This document shows positions 36,037 through 43,991 of a stretch of DNA of 59,505 nucleotides, in pieces. The stretch's first letter is position 1. Every line of letters starts with the position of its first letter. Under the pieces are notes generated by a model. That model was not told where the DNA came from and did no database searches. It saw only the letters and a list, made by a program, of their open reading frames with translations. The position numbers and the translations under genes are program-made. The stretch comes from Sphingopyxis sp. HIX (GTDB taxonomy: Bacteria; Pseudomonadota; Alphaproteobacteria; Sphingomonadales; Sphingomonadaceae), in the NCBI RefSeq assembly GCF_001468285.1, contig NZ_LNSB01000034.1:1-59505 (forward strand), in the 5' to 3' direction.

Positions 36037-37190
36037 GGCAGCACCAGCGGGGCCATCGGGCCCCGTTCGCCGCGCGCCAGCTTGAACTGCTGCTGATAGC
36101 TGCCCGGCTTGATCAGGTGGCGCACTTCGGCGACCTTGTAGAGCCCGCCGTAGCTGAGCCCCGCGCCGCGCAGGAACACCATGTCGCGCGCCTTGAGCGC
36201 GGCGTTGTAGCGCGTGGAGTCGATCGTGCCCGACACGGTGAAGGCTTCCTTTGCGCCCTCGTCGACCAGCGCCTGTGCGCGGCCCATCGCCTGCGCGGCG
36301 TTGAGCCCCGAGGTCTGGATCGGCTGCTTGCGCGTGTCGCCGAAGCGCGCGACGGTTTCGGGGATGGCGCCGAGCGGCGGGGTGCTGCCGACGAGCGCGA
36401 CGACGGGGATTTCCTGGCCGCTGATGCGGTCGATGACCGTGGTCTCGACCGAGGTCAGCACCTCGTCGTCCTCGGACGTCGTGACGTCATAGGCGTCGGA
36501 GCCCGGCCCCATGTCGACGGTGAGCGTGCGCTGCGGCACGCCTGGCTTGACCGGCGGGCCCCAATAGAGGGTGTTGACGCCGGGGACCGGGCCGGGATCG
36601 ATATAGGTTTCGTAGCCGTGGCGCGCCGCCATATAGTTCAGATATTGCCAATCGCTGCCGTTCTGGATCGGCACGCGGTCGATCGGGATCGGCGGGTCGA
36701 TGAACTTGGGCGGCAGCGCCATCGGGATCATCCCGAACTGCGCGTAGGAGACCGCGATCAGCATCGCGATCATCGTCTCGTCCATGGCGGGATGCTCGGT
36801 CTGCTTGACCTCCTTGTCGAGTTCCATCGTGAGGTCGCGGCCGTAGAGCGTCAGTACCCCCGACTGCGAGCCGGTGCCGGGCGTATAGCTGCGCTTGGTG
36901 ACCAGCCCATCGAAGATGACGTAGGGCATCACGTCGAAGATCATCGTCACGATGACGCGGCAGCCGCGCTGCAATTGCGGGTGCATGATCAACGGCGATT
37001 CGAGGAAATCGGTGGGGCCGGTGCGACCGGTATTGATCGACAGCTTGAACCCCGATTGCGCGGTCGCCGACAATTTGACCTCGAGGTCGGCGATCGCGCT
37101 CATCACGTCGGCGGGCGCGGGCAAGGCGACCGGGCTGGGCCCGATCAGCAGGTTGAGGCGTACGCCGAGGAGGTTGCCGAGCAGGCTCAT
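36033..37190 (-). CDS. gp27/late-control-D-like hub protein (Pvc8 N-terminal part)
   Basis: A 385-aa hub protein. MSLLGNLLGVRLNLLIGPSPV starts at the ATG overlapping the LysM-like gene's stop. GDPTDF-like content, then VIFDGLVTKRSYTPGTGSQSGVLTLYGRDLTMELD, followed by NGSDWQYLNYMAARHGYETY, are the phage late control gene D / gp27 landmarks. DMVFLRGAGLSYGGLYKVAEVRHLI lies near the end. It should trimerise to bridge the six-fold tube and the three-fold spike. Confidence 0.85.
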   Translation of the reverse strand: MSLLGNLLGVRLNLLIGPSPVALPAPADVMSAIADLEVKLSATAQSGFKLSINTGRTGPTDFLESPLIMHPQLQRGCRVIVTMIFDVMPYVIFDGLVTKRSYTPGTGSQSGVLTLYGRDLTMELDKEVKQTEHPAMDETMIAMLIAVSYAQFGMIPMALPPKFIDPPIPIDRVPIQNGSDWQYLNYMAARHGYETYIDPGPVPGVNTLYWGPPVKPGVPQRTLTVDMGPGSDAYDVTTSEDDEVLTSVETTVIDRISGQEIPVVALVGSTPPLGAIPETVARFGDTRKQPIQTSGLNAAQAMGRAQALVDEGAKEAFTVSGTIDSTRYNAALKARDMVFLRGAGLSYGGLYKVAEVRHLIKPGSYQQQFKLARGERGPMAPLVLP

Positions 37191-37492
37191 CCGATCGTCT
37201 TTCCGGTGCCGGGGAGCGGGATGACGAAGCTGTCGCCGGGACCGCCGGGGAGCGCGGCGGGGTCGACGATGCGGTTGGCATCGGCCACCATCCACCAGGC
37301 GGTCGGTGCGCCGAGATGACGCCAAGCGATGAGGTCGAGCCGGTCACCGTCGGTGGTGCGATGCTGCGTCGCGACCGTCGTATCGGCGGGATCGGGCAGC
37401 AGCCGCGGCGCGACATAACGCACGCTCACCCCGTCGCCGCGGTCGGCCACCAGTTGCGGCTGGTTCGCGTAACGGCTGGTGAGCGTGAACAT
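37187..37492 (-). CDS. LysM-like baseplate protein (Pvc7 C-terminal / gp53-like)
   Basis: A 101-aa protein with a single LysM-like module. QHRTTDGDRLDLIAWRHLGAPTAWW, then MVADANRIVDP and IPLPG, match the tail-protein-X/gp53 pattern (GDRLDLIA-x3-lG-x4-ww-x-IadaN). In phages and eCIS this subunit sits between baseplate and tube. In PVC the LysM is fused behind the CIS_tube domain of Pvc7; here it is a separate gene 15 bp downstream of the CIS_tube gene. Confidence 0.82.
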   Translation of the reverse strand: MFTLTSRYANQPQLVADRGDGVSVRYVAPRLLPDPADTTVATQHRTTDGDRLDLIAWRHLGAPTAWWMVADANRIVDPAALPGGPGDSFVIPLPGTGKTIG

Positions 37493-37507
37493 CGTCCGCT
37501 ATCCCTT

Positions 37508-38161
37508 TCAGAACAAAGCTACATCGCCGCCGGCCATCTTACCGACATTGTCGACGCTGGCGACGGTCGCGAGCACTTCCTTGACCACCTGATGCGCCAT
37601 GAAGGCCCAGAAGCCGGGGTGGGTGACCGACAGGTCGTTGTAGGTGAGCACCTTCATCGACACCGACACGTCGGCGCGGATCGGGTTGAGGTCGGAATCG
37701 TGCATCGTCTCGGTGATCGACAGGCTCTCGATCTTCACCGGCACGACGCGTTTCCAGCCGTAGATGAAGAGGGTGAGCGGCGCCGCGGGCGGGATCACCT
37801 CCATCGTGCCGATCTGCAGCAGGATCTGGTTGGCGGCGACGAGCAAGGACTTGGGATAGACGAGCATCTCGAGCGCGGCGAGATAGCCGGTGATCCCCGC
37901 CCCGAGCGGCCCGGCATCGCCGCGTTCCATCTGGTCGATGAGGTCGAGCGTCAGGTTGGCGCTGATCGTCTCGGTCGGCGGCCCCGCGAGCCGAAGCGCC
38001 TCGGCCTTCCCCCCGCCGGCCTCCGAATATTGCGGCGCGAGGCTGCGCGAAATCTGCTCGGGATTATATTGGAAGATCGCCACCGAGGCGAGCGGGTTGA
38101 AGATGTCGAGGCCGACGATGGCGCCCTTGATCGTCTTCGGAGAGCCGGTGAAATTGGTCAT
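37508..38161 (-). CDS. CIS tube-family protein (Pvc7 N-terminal-like)
   Basis: A 217-aa protein. IFQYNPEQISRSLAPQYSE, then TISANLTLDLIDQMERGD, LAALEMLVYPKS, PLTLFIYGWKRVVPVKIESLSITETMHDSDLNPIRADVSV are the ordered landmarks of the CIS_tube family (a tube-like ring connecting hub and tube). ATG at 38161, 4-bp overlap with the effector gene before it. The first structural gene after the effector block. Confidence 0.83.
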   Translation of the reverse strand: MTNFTGSPKTIKGAIVGLDIFNPLASVAIFQYNPEQISRSLAPQYSEAGGGKAEALRLAGPPTETISANLTLDLIDQMERGDAGPLGAGITGYLAALEMLVYPKSLLVAANQILLQIGTMEVIPPAAPLTLFIYGWKRVVPVKIESLSITETMHDSDLNPIRADVSVSMKVLTYNDLSVTHPGFWAFMAHQVVKEVLATVASVDNVGKMAGGDVALF

Positions 38162-39729
38162 GGGTGGCCTCCCCCGCACACGGTGTCGTTCCACCAGACA
38201 TTGTGGGCGGCGCCGGTGCCATAGGCGGGCGCGATGCCATAGCTGCTGCCCACCGGATGCCCCATGATGTTCTGGATCAGCGCGTAGAGGACGCCGAGAT
38301 TGAAGCAGCGCGGGTCGCAATGGTCGCCCGCCGTCTTGTCGCGCTGGAAATGCGTCGTGATCTCCGGGAAGACGCGCGCCTGGAGCGCGGCGCGGAGATA
38401 AACGGCCATGACGCCGCGATATTGGTCGGTGCTATAGGGCGCCAGGGGAACCAGCGGCCTCTTCTTGGTCGCCTTGGTCAGGCAATCGGAGCCGGCGTCC
38501 TGGACGATCTCCATATTGGTGTGGGTGCCGATCCGGCCGCGGCGCGCGGCGGTCAGCCCCGCCATCGCGGCGCAGGCCGAGGTCAGCGCCGCGGGGTTCG
38601 CCGTGTCCGCCGAAATATTGGCGGCGTTGGCGGGGGTGAGCATGTCGCAGATGTCTTCCATCGCCCACGCGGCCGCGGAAAAGACCTTGCCCTTGCTCGC
38701 GTCGAGCGACTTGATCGCCTTGGCGCGCTCCTTCTTGGCTTCCTTGGCGCTCGAACCCTGCGCGCGCATCACGCCGTCGAGCGCGCTTTCGCGCACGTCG
38801 CGCGCGGTGGCTTTCCAGATCGCGCGATAGCCGGCCTCGCGGTCGGCCTCTTTCATGATGTCCTCACCCTTTTCGAACTCGCTGGCGGTCGGGCGACGCG
38901 GGCCGAACATCGGGTCGTGCGCGACGGTCGGCGACCCCGTCTTCGGCGCATAGGCGCCCGCGCCCTCGCCCGACGACCGGCGCCCGAAACCCGCGACCTC
39001 GGCTATGCGCTTGTCGCTGACCAGCGAGGCGGTGTCGTGGAGGACGAAGGTCGCGCCGTTGATTGCCGGCGTGATGCGTGTCGGCGACTTGGCGCCCGAC
39101 GCCGCCTCGGCCTTGGCGATGTCGCCGTCGGTCAGCGTCCGCCCCGCCATGTTGACGCCGGCTTCGGGGGTCTTCGCCTCCTCCGCGGCCTTCTTGGCGG
39201 CAGCGCGGCGCGCTTCCTCGCTCTGTTTCGCCTCGTGCAGGCCCTCGGCGATGCGGACGTCGCCGAGCGCCTGGCGCATAACCCGCGGCGCACCGAGCGG
39301 GCCGGGCGCGGTCTGCTGCATCACATGCGCGAGCTCGTGCGCCATGGTGAAGCCGGGCACGGGCGTCTCGCCGGCGCCGAGCCAGATGTGGTTCTTGTAA
39401 GTGAAGGCACGCGCCGCGATGCTGGCGCTCTTCGCCGCCGCGTCGTCGCCGCTGTGCACACGGACCTCGCCGAGGTCGCGGCCGGTACGCGCCTCGAAGA
39501 AGCCCCGCGTCGGGGCGGGCAGCGTGGTCCCGCCGCTGGTGAGCTGGGTATCCGAGGCGGCGATCGTCTCGCGCCCGGCGTCGCCGCCATCCTTGCGCTG
39601 GACCGCGGGGACCGCGGCGAGCGAGGCGACGAGCGGCGCGGCCTCGCGCGGCGGCAGCGCCCGGCGTCGCACCACCGGCGCGGCGGCGGGCATCTCGCGG
39701 ATCCGCCGCGCGGCGCGCGCGCGGGTCAT
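38158..39729 (-). CDS. DUF4157 effector candidate 2, amidase-like C-terminus
   Basis: A 523-aa protein with a short Arg/Pro-rich N-terminus, then the eCIS-core DUF4157 domain (about residues 50-145). That domain has LPAPTRGFFEARTGRDLGEV, VHSGDDAA and the zinc-protease-like HELAHVMQQ motif (His near 130). After an Ala/Lys/Glu-rich helical linker, a C-terminal domain starts at INGATFVLHDTAS (about 225). It ends with ITTHFQRDKTAGDHCDPRCF (about 460-475) followed by NLGVLYALI. The spaced His ... His ... Cys residues are reminiscent of zinc N-acetylmuramoyl amidases, but this is inference. DUF4157 proteins are the commonest eCIS cargo; the domain may guide loading and self-processing. Shares a near-identical core with the other DUF4157 gene. 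Confidence 0.75.
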   Translation of the reverse strand: MTRARAARRIREMPAAAPVVRRRALPPREAAPLVASLAAVPAVQRKDGGDAGRETIAASDTQLTSGGTTLPAPTRGFFEARTGRDLGEVRVHSGDDAAAKSASIAARAFTYKNHIWLGAGETPVPGFTMAHELAHVMQQTAPGPLGAPRVMRQALGDVRIAEGLHEAKQSEEARRAAAKKAAEEAKTPEAGVNMAGRTLTDGDIAKAEAASGAKSPTRITPAINGATFVLHDTASLVSDKRIAEVAGFGRRSSGEGAGAYAPKTGSPTVAHDPMFGPRRPTASEFEKGEDIMKEADREAGYRAIWKATARDVRESALDGVMRAQGSSAKEAKKERAKAIKSLDASKGKVFSAAAWAMEDICDMLTPANAANISADTANPAALTSACAAMAGLTAARRGRIGTHTNMEIVQDAGSDCLTKATKKRPLVPLAPYSTDQYRGVMAVYLRAALQARVFPEITTHFQRDKTAGDHCDPRCFNLGVLYALIQNIMGHPVGSSYGIAPAYGTGAAHNVWWNDTVCGGGHP

Positions 39730-40319
39730 GGCTGGCCTCCGCGATCGGGCGCGGCCCAGAAGCGGCCCAGCGCCTCGCGCGGGCCGAACATCGGGAAGTC
39801 AGCGCCGTGGCGGTCGTCGAGCGCGACGAGCCAGGCGCGCACCGCCGCGCGTTCGGGCACCGACAAAAGCGCGACACGCCGGACGAACGCCCGCTGCATG
39901 GCATCGTCGGCGCCGAAGAGGCCGCCCGCCGCGCCTTCGCCGAGAAAGCCCGGTTCGAGCGCCTCGAAATCGCGCTCGAGATCGGCCATGGCTTCGGCAT
40001 CGCCCGCGTCTTCGGGCGTCAGGCAGGTCAGGAGCATCGAGGTCAGCGCGCCGCATTCGGCATAATGCGCCAGCGAGGCGGTCATGGCGGCGGGCAGGAG
40101 AAAGGCGAAGCCGGCGGGCGTCGCGAGCGCCAGCGCGATCGCATTGCCGCAGAGCGCCTGCCACGGGATATCCGCCCATCCGCCGGGGCGCGCGAAGCCG
40201 GAGAACCGGTCCTGATCGAGCTCGGGCGACGCGACCGCGAACAGCGGGTCGCCCGGCGCGAGCCCACGACCGGCGAAGGCCTCTGCAATCTCGGCAAGGG
40301 CGGCGTCGCGGCGATCCAT
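39726..40319 (-). CDS. DUF6714-like protein, possible immunity or adaptor
   Basis: A 197-aa soluble protein starting at the ATG that overlaps the preceding effector's stop (TGATG). FSGFARPGGWADIPWQALCGNAIALALATPAGFAFLLPAAM resembles DUF6714, a family seen near toxins. The C-terminal half ends in a helical MQRAFVRRVALLSVPERAAVRAWLVALDDR, then a short WFG-like tail. It sits precisely between the two DUF4157 genes with overlaps on both sides. Immunity or chaperone function is suggested by position only. Confidence 0.6.
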   Translation of the reverse strand: MDRRDAALAEIAEAFAGRGLAPGDPLFAVASPELDQDRFSGFARPGGWADIPWQALCGNAIALALATPAGFAFLLPAAMTASLAHYAECGALTSMLLTCLTPEDAGDAEAMADLERDFEALEPGFLGEGAAGGLFGADDAMQRAFVRRVALLSVPERAAVRAWLVALDDRHGADFPMFGPREALGRFWAAPDRGGQP

Positions 40320-41848
40320 CACCGCCCTCCCGCCGCTGCCGCGGCCGCCGCCGGCGCGCCGAAGATCAGCACCCGCGCCGCGACCCATTCGAGCGCGCCG
40401 ATGATGGGAATGAGGACATCGTCGGCGATGCCCACCAGCGTCGCGTCATCGGCGAGAAGCGCGATGATCGCGATCGTCCCGGCCGCGACGATCGTGCCGG
40501 CCATGCCCGGATTTTCCGCGAGCAGCCGTTCGGCCGCCGCGAAAGCATCTTCGCCGCTATTCGCGACCTGACGCGCCCATTCGGCGATGATCTCCCAGGT
40601 CGAGCGCGCCGGGACCGGAACCGGGGCGGGCGTCGTATTCGGAACCGGCACCGGCGTCCGGTTATTTTCCGGCACCGGCACCCGGCGTTCCTCGGGCACG
40701 GTGCGCCGCTCCGGAACGGGGATCGGTCGCGTGCGCCGTTCGCATTTTGCCCGGAACAGCGCCATGCAATTCGCCTGCGCCCGCCGCGCGTCGCGCTCGG
40801 CGATGCGGTGGCCGGCGTCACCCCCGGCATAGCAGATATCGTTGATCCGCTTCCGGCTCTGGGCGCACATCTGGTTGTTCCGGATCTTCTGGCGGAGACG
40901 GCCGCAGGAATCGCCCTCGCTGCAAGCGCGGCCCAGGCGATGGTCGCACCAGAATTTGACCTGCCGTTGCATGGCGTCGTGCGAGGCCTGGTCGCAGTTG
41001 CCGGGCGGCAGCAGCAGCCGCTGGATCGTCGCGCGCGAAACCGAAGCCGACCCGGGGCCCAGCGGCCCCGGCGCGGTCTGCTGCATCACATGGGCGAGTT
41101 CGTGCGCCATGGTGAAGCTGGGCGCGGCGCTCTCGCCCGCGCCCAGCCAGACATGGTTCTTGTAGGTGAAGGCGCGCGCCGAGATGCTGGCGTTGCGCGC
41201 CGCCGAATCGCTGCCGCTGTGGATGCGCACGTCGCCGAGGTCGCGGCCCATGCGGCTTTCGAAAAAGCCGCGCGTCGCGGCGGGCAGTTCGGAGCCGCCG
41301 CGCGTCAGGTCGGCGTCGGACGCCGCGATTGTCTCCGCGCCGCCATCGCGGCGGGCGCGGACGGTGGCGCCGCTCTTCCCGCCAGGGTCGGCTCGACGCC
41401 GCGCGCGCGGTTCCTCGGGCGACGAACAGGCACCGCATGCGCGCTGGACGCTTTCGCCCGCGGGTGTCGCTTCGGCATCGGGCGCGGGCATCGCCATCAC
41501 CTTCGCAGCGATGCTGTCGGCCTCCTGCTCGTAGCGGTCGCCGGCGGGTCCGACCTCGAGCCGCGGCTGGACTGCGCTTTCCTCGTCCTTTGCCTCGCAC
41601 GCCGCGCAGGCACGCTGCGGCAAAGGCGCGGCGGCGGTCGCGGTCAGCCGGCGCTGGATCGCCGATTCCTTCGGCTCCTCCTGTTCGCAGCTCGCACACT
41701 CACGCTGCACCATCGCTGTCGCAGGGATCGCGGCAAGCGACGCAAGCGGCGGCGCGGCGTGATGCGACGGGGGCGCGCTCTTGCGCATCACCGATGGCGC
41801 GGCTTTCGCGCTCGCCCTTTTTGCGGCGGTGGCGTGCAGCCCGCTCAT
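40319..41848 (-). CDS. DUF4157 effector candidate 1, Cys-rich predicted toxin C-terminus plus membrane segment
   Basis: A 509-aa protein. The N-terminus carries three Cys-x2-Cys repeats typical of DUF4157 proteins (CASCEQEE, CAACEAKDEE, CGACSSPEEP). The DUF4157 domain (about 160-265) has FFESRMGRDLGDVRIHSGSD and HELAHVMQQ (His near 248). Then comes a Cys-rich module (about 283-345) with NCDQASHDAMQ, CSEGDSCGRLRQKIRNNQMC, INDICYAGGDAGH. I recall this pattern as Novel-toxin-16-like, unverified. A Pro-rich linker (VPERRTVPEERRVPVPE, about 375-415) and a hydrophobic segment MAGTIVAAGTIAIIALLADD (about 450-470) close the protein. Candidate secreted toxin of the injection system. Confidence 0.75.
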   Translation of the reverse strand: MSGLHATAAKRASAKAAPSVMRKSAPPSHHAAPPLASLAAIPATAMVQRECASCEQEEPKESAIQRRLTATAAAPLPQRACAACEAKDEESAVQPRLEVGPAGDRYEQEADSIAAKVMAMPAPDAEATPAGESVQRACGACSSPEEPRARRRADPGGKSGATVRARRDGGAETIAASDADLTRGGSELPAATRGFFESRMGRDLGDVRIHSGSDSAARNASISARAFTYKNHVWLGAGESAAPSFTMAHELAHVMQQTAPGPLGPGSASVSRATIQRLLLPPGNCDQASHDAMQRQVKFWCDHRLGRACSEGDSCGRLRQKIRNNQMCAQSRKRINDICYAGGDAGHRIAERDARRAQANCMALFRAKCERRTRPIPVPERRTVPEERRVPVPENNRTPVPVPNTTPAPVPVPARSTWEIIAEWARQVANSGEDAFAAAERLLAENPGMAGTIVAAGTIAIIALLADDATLVGIADDVLIPIIGALEWVAARVLIFGAPAAAAAAAGGR

Positions 41849-42099
41849 CGCCCGCCCCCCGTCAGCCGCGCGCCGATCGCCTGCCCCGCGGCATGGCCGA
41901 GCGCGGCGGGCCCCTGCCCCGGCGCGATCATCAAGGACAGGCGCGGGTGATCGCCCGCGAGCAGCGCGGCGTCTGTGCCCGCCAGCCGGGACTCGAGTGC
42001 CACCGCCAAGGCCCGCCGCACCGCCGCCGCGTCGCCGGGCGCGACGCCGACGAGCGTCAGCTTGTCGATGGTCAGCCGGATGCGCGACGAGGCGGTCAT
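41845..42099 (-). CDS. small eCIS-associated protein
   Basis: An 84-aa protein with a short alpha/beta look: RIRLTIDKLTLVGVAPGDAAAVRRALAVALESRLAG and a C-terminal Ala/Gly-rich helix. It overlaps the ATPase gene before it and the effector gene after it by 4 bp each. Short proteins with an IDKLVL-x-G start occur between Pvc15 and DUF4157 genes in other eCIS loci as I recall them; no function is known to me. Possible effector adaptor. Confidence 0.6.
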   Translation of the reverse strand: MTASSRIRLTIDKLTLVGVAPGDAAAVRRALAVALESRLAGTDAALLAGDHPRLSLMIAPGQGPAALGHAAGQAIGARLTGGGR

Positions 42100-43991
42100 A
42101 GCGCCCAGCCCTTGAGCTCGGCGCTCGTCAGCGAGCGCCCGCTCTTTTCATATTCGAGGCGGGCCGCGGCGAGGATATGGCCCATGCCGACGTCCTGCCC
42201 GCGGTCGGCGGCGGTGAAGGCCGCGGCCATCGCGACGTTGCGGATCGAGCCGCCCGCGAGGTTGAGCTGCGCCAGCCGCGCGAAATCGAGCTCGGCCTTC
42301 GGCGTGTCCTTGGGGAAGATGCGCTGCCAGATCTCGGTACGCTCGGCGACGCCGGGAAAGTCGAAATCGATGATGAAGCGGATGCGGCGGAGGAAGGCGG
42401 TGTCGATGTTCGAGCGGAAATTGGTCGTCAGGATCGACAGGCCGCGATATTCCTCGAGCCGCTGGAGCAGGTAGCTGACCTCGATATTGGCGTGGCGGTC
42501 GCGGCTCTCGTTGATCTCGCCGCGCTTGCCGAACAAGGCATCGGCCTCGTCGAACTGGAGTATCGCCGAGCCTTCCTCGGCGGCGTCGAAGACGCGGCGG
42601 AGGTTCTTCTCGGTCTCGCCGATCCATTTCGACACCATCGACGACAGGTCGATGCGATAGACGTCGAGCCCCAGCGCGGCGCCCAGCGTCTCGCCCGCGA
42701 GCGTCTTGCCCGCGCCCGAGGGGCCCGAGAAAAGCGCGCTGACCCCGAGCCCGCGCCCGCCGCTGCGCTTTTCGAAACCCCAGCTTTCGTAAACGGTCGC
42801 GCGGTTGCGCACCTGTGCGACGATCGCCTTCAGGACATCCTTCTGGTTCGGCGGCAGCACGAGGTCGTCCCACTTCGCCTCGCCGTCGATGCGGCGCGCA
42901 AGATCCTCCATGCGCGGGCGCGCGAAGCGGCGTGCGGCGTCCCAGGCGATGTCGCCCAGCGTCGGCTGGCCCTTCTTCGGTTTCGCTGCCTTGGCGGGAT
43001 CGGGCGCCAGGATCGCGAGTTCGGCGGCGACGCTGTCGGCGAGTTCGGGCGACACGGGGAAATGGCCCGCGAGCTTCTCGATCGTGCCGTTGAGTTTCTT
43101 GGCATAGGGGCCGAGGCGGTCGCGCCACACCGGCACCTGTTCCTTCGCGGTCATGCGCGGCATGTCGAGGCGCACCGTCGGCGCCTGGCCGAGCAGCACC
43201 GCGTCGGGCGCGGCGACGATCAGCGGCAGGCGCAGCAGCTCGGCGAAGAGCGCGAGCGCCGCGGGCTCGCCACGCGTCGCATCGACGAACAGCGCGCCGC
43301 CGGTGAGGATCAGGTCGCGGCGCCACAGCTGCGCGAGGCGCGCGATGTCCGACGGCGCGGCGGGCAGCATCGCGGCGCTGATCGCGTAGAGCGGGCGCTT
43401 CGAAGGCGCGAGCGCGGCCGCCGCCGCCTGTTCCTTGCCGAGCGGGTCGGCGCCGCACAGCTGGAGCGTCATGCCGGGTTCGCCCTCGACGCGCAGCCTG
43501 ATCGCCTGGGCGAGCTTCGCGCGCGAGGGCGAGAGGTCGGCGGGCGCCGCGACGGGCCGCGCCTGCAGTGCGAGCTCCTCGGCGAGCGAGGGCGCGTCGA
43601 CGAGCGCGAGCAGCACGGGTTCGGCGAGCGCGAAGGGCGCCGAGCCCAGCCCCTCGCCGCCGTCGATGCGGATCAGCCCGTCGGCGCGCAGCGGATCGTC
43701 GGCGCCGAGCGCGGTCCAGTTGGCGCCGGGCAATTTGACGAGCGCGAGCCCCAGCGAGGGCGCGGTGCGGCGCGGGTCGCCGTGGAGCTCGGCGATGCGC
43801 CGCCCCGCGGCGGGATCGAGCGCCGCCCACGCGCCGAGCAGCAGCAAATTGCGCCCGAAACCGTCGAGCCCGAAGCGCGCGGCGATATCGTCGGCGCGCG
43901 TCTTCGGCGGCGCACCCTCCTTGTCGTCGAGCCAGCCGGCGACGGTCGGGAGGGCATCGGCGAGCGGCCGCAATTTCACGGCTCCGCTCAT
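42096..43991 (-). CDS. AAA+ ATPase, Pvc15-like
   Basis: A 631-aa ATPase conserved in every PVC/Afp-type system. The first 350 residues are a variable alpha-helical domain starting MSGAVKLRPLADALPTVAGW. The AAA+ core has Walker A FSGPSGAGKTLAGE (about 420), Walker B ILQFDEADALFGKRGE (about 477), sensor-1 ILTTNFRSNIDTAFLRR and a C-terminal lid with SIRNVAMAAAF. Proposed family role: assembly or effector loading rather than sheath disassembly (no ClpV-like double ATPase). The start overlaps the cap gene's stop (ATGA at 43988-43991). Confidence 0.93.
   Translation of the reverse strand: MSGAVKLRPLADALPTVAGWLDDKEGAPPKTRADDIAARFGLDGFGRNLLLLGAWAALDPAAGRRIAELHGDPRRTAPSLGLALVKLPGANWTALGADDPLRADGLIRIDGGEGLGSAPFALAEPVLLALVDAPSLAEELALQARPVAAPADLSPSRAKLAQAIRLRVEGEPGMTLQLCGADPLGKEQAAAAALAPSKRPLYAISAAMLPAAPSDIARLAQLWRRDLILTGGALFVDATRGEPAALALFAELLRLPLIVAAPDAVLLGQAPTVRLDMPRMTAKEQVPVWRDRLGPYAKKLNGTIEKLAGHFPVSPELADSVAAELAILAPDPAKAAKPKKGQPTLGDIAWDAARRFARPRMEDLARRIDGEAKWDDLVLPPNQKDVLKAIVAQVRNRATVYESWGFEKRSGGRGLGVSALFSGPSGAGKTLAGETLGAALGLDVYRIDLSSMVSKWIGETEKNLRRVFDAAEEGSAILQFDEADALFGKRGEINESRDRHANIEVSYLLQRLEEYRGLSILTTNFRSNIDTAFLRRIRFIIDFDFPGVAERTEIWQRIFPKDTPKAELDFARLAQLNLAGGSIRNVAMAAAFTAADRGQDVGMGHILAAARLEYEKSGRSLTSAELKGWAL

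Noticed and set aside
26983..36096. Long plus-strand open frames opposite the eCIS wedge, tail-I and hub genes.
   Set aside because: Same GC-shadow pattern; the minus strand shows clear structural protein motifs throughout.
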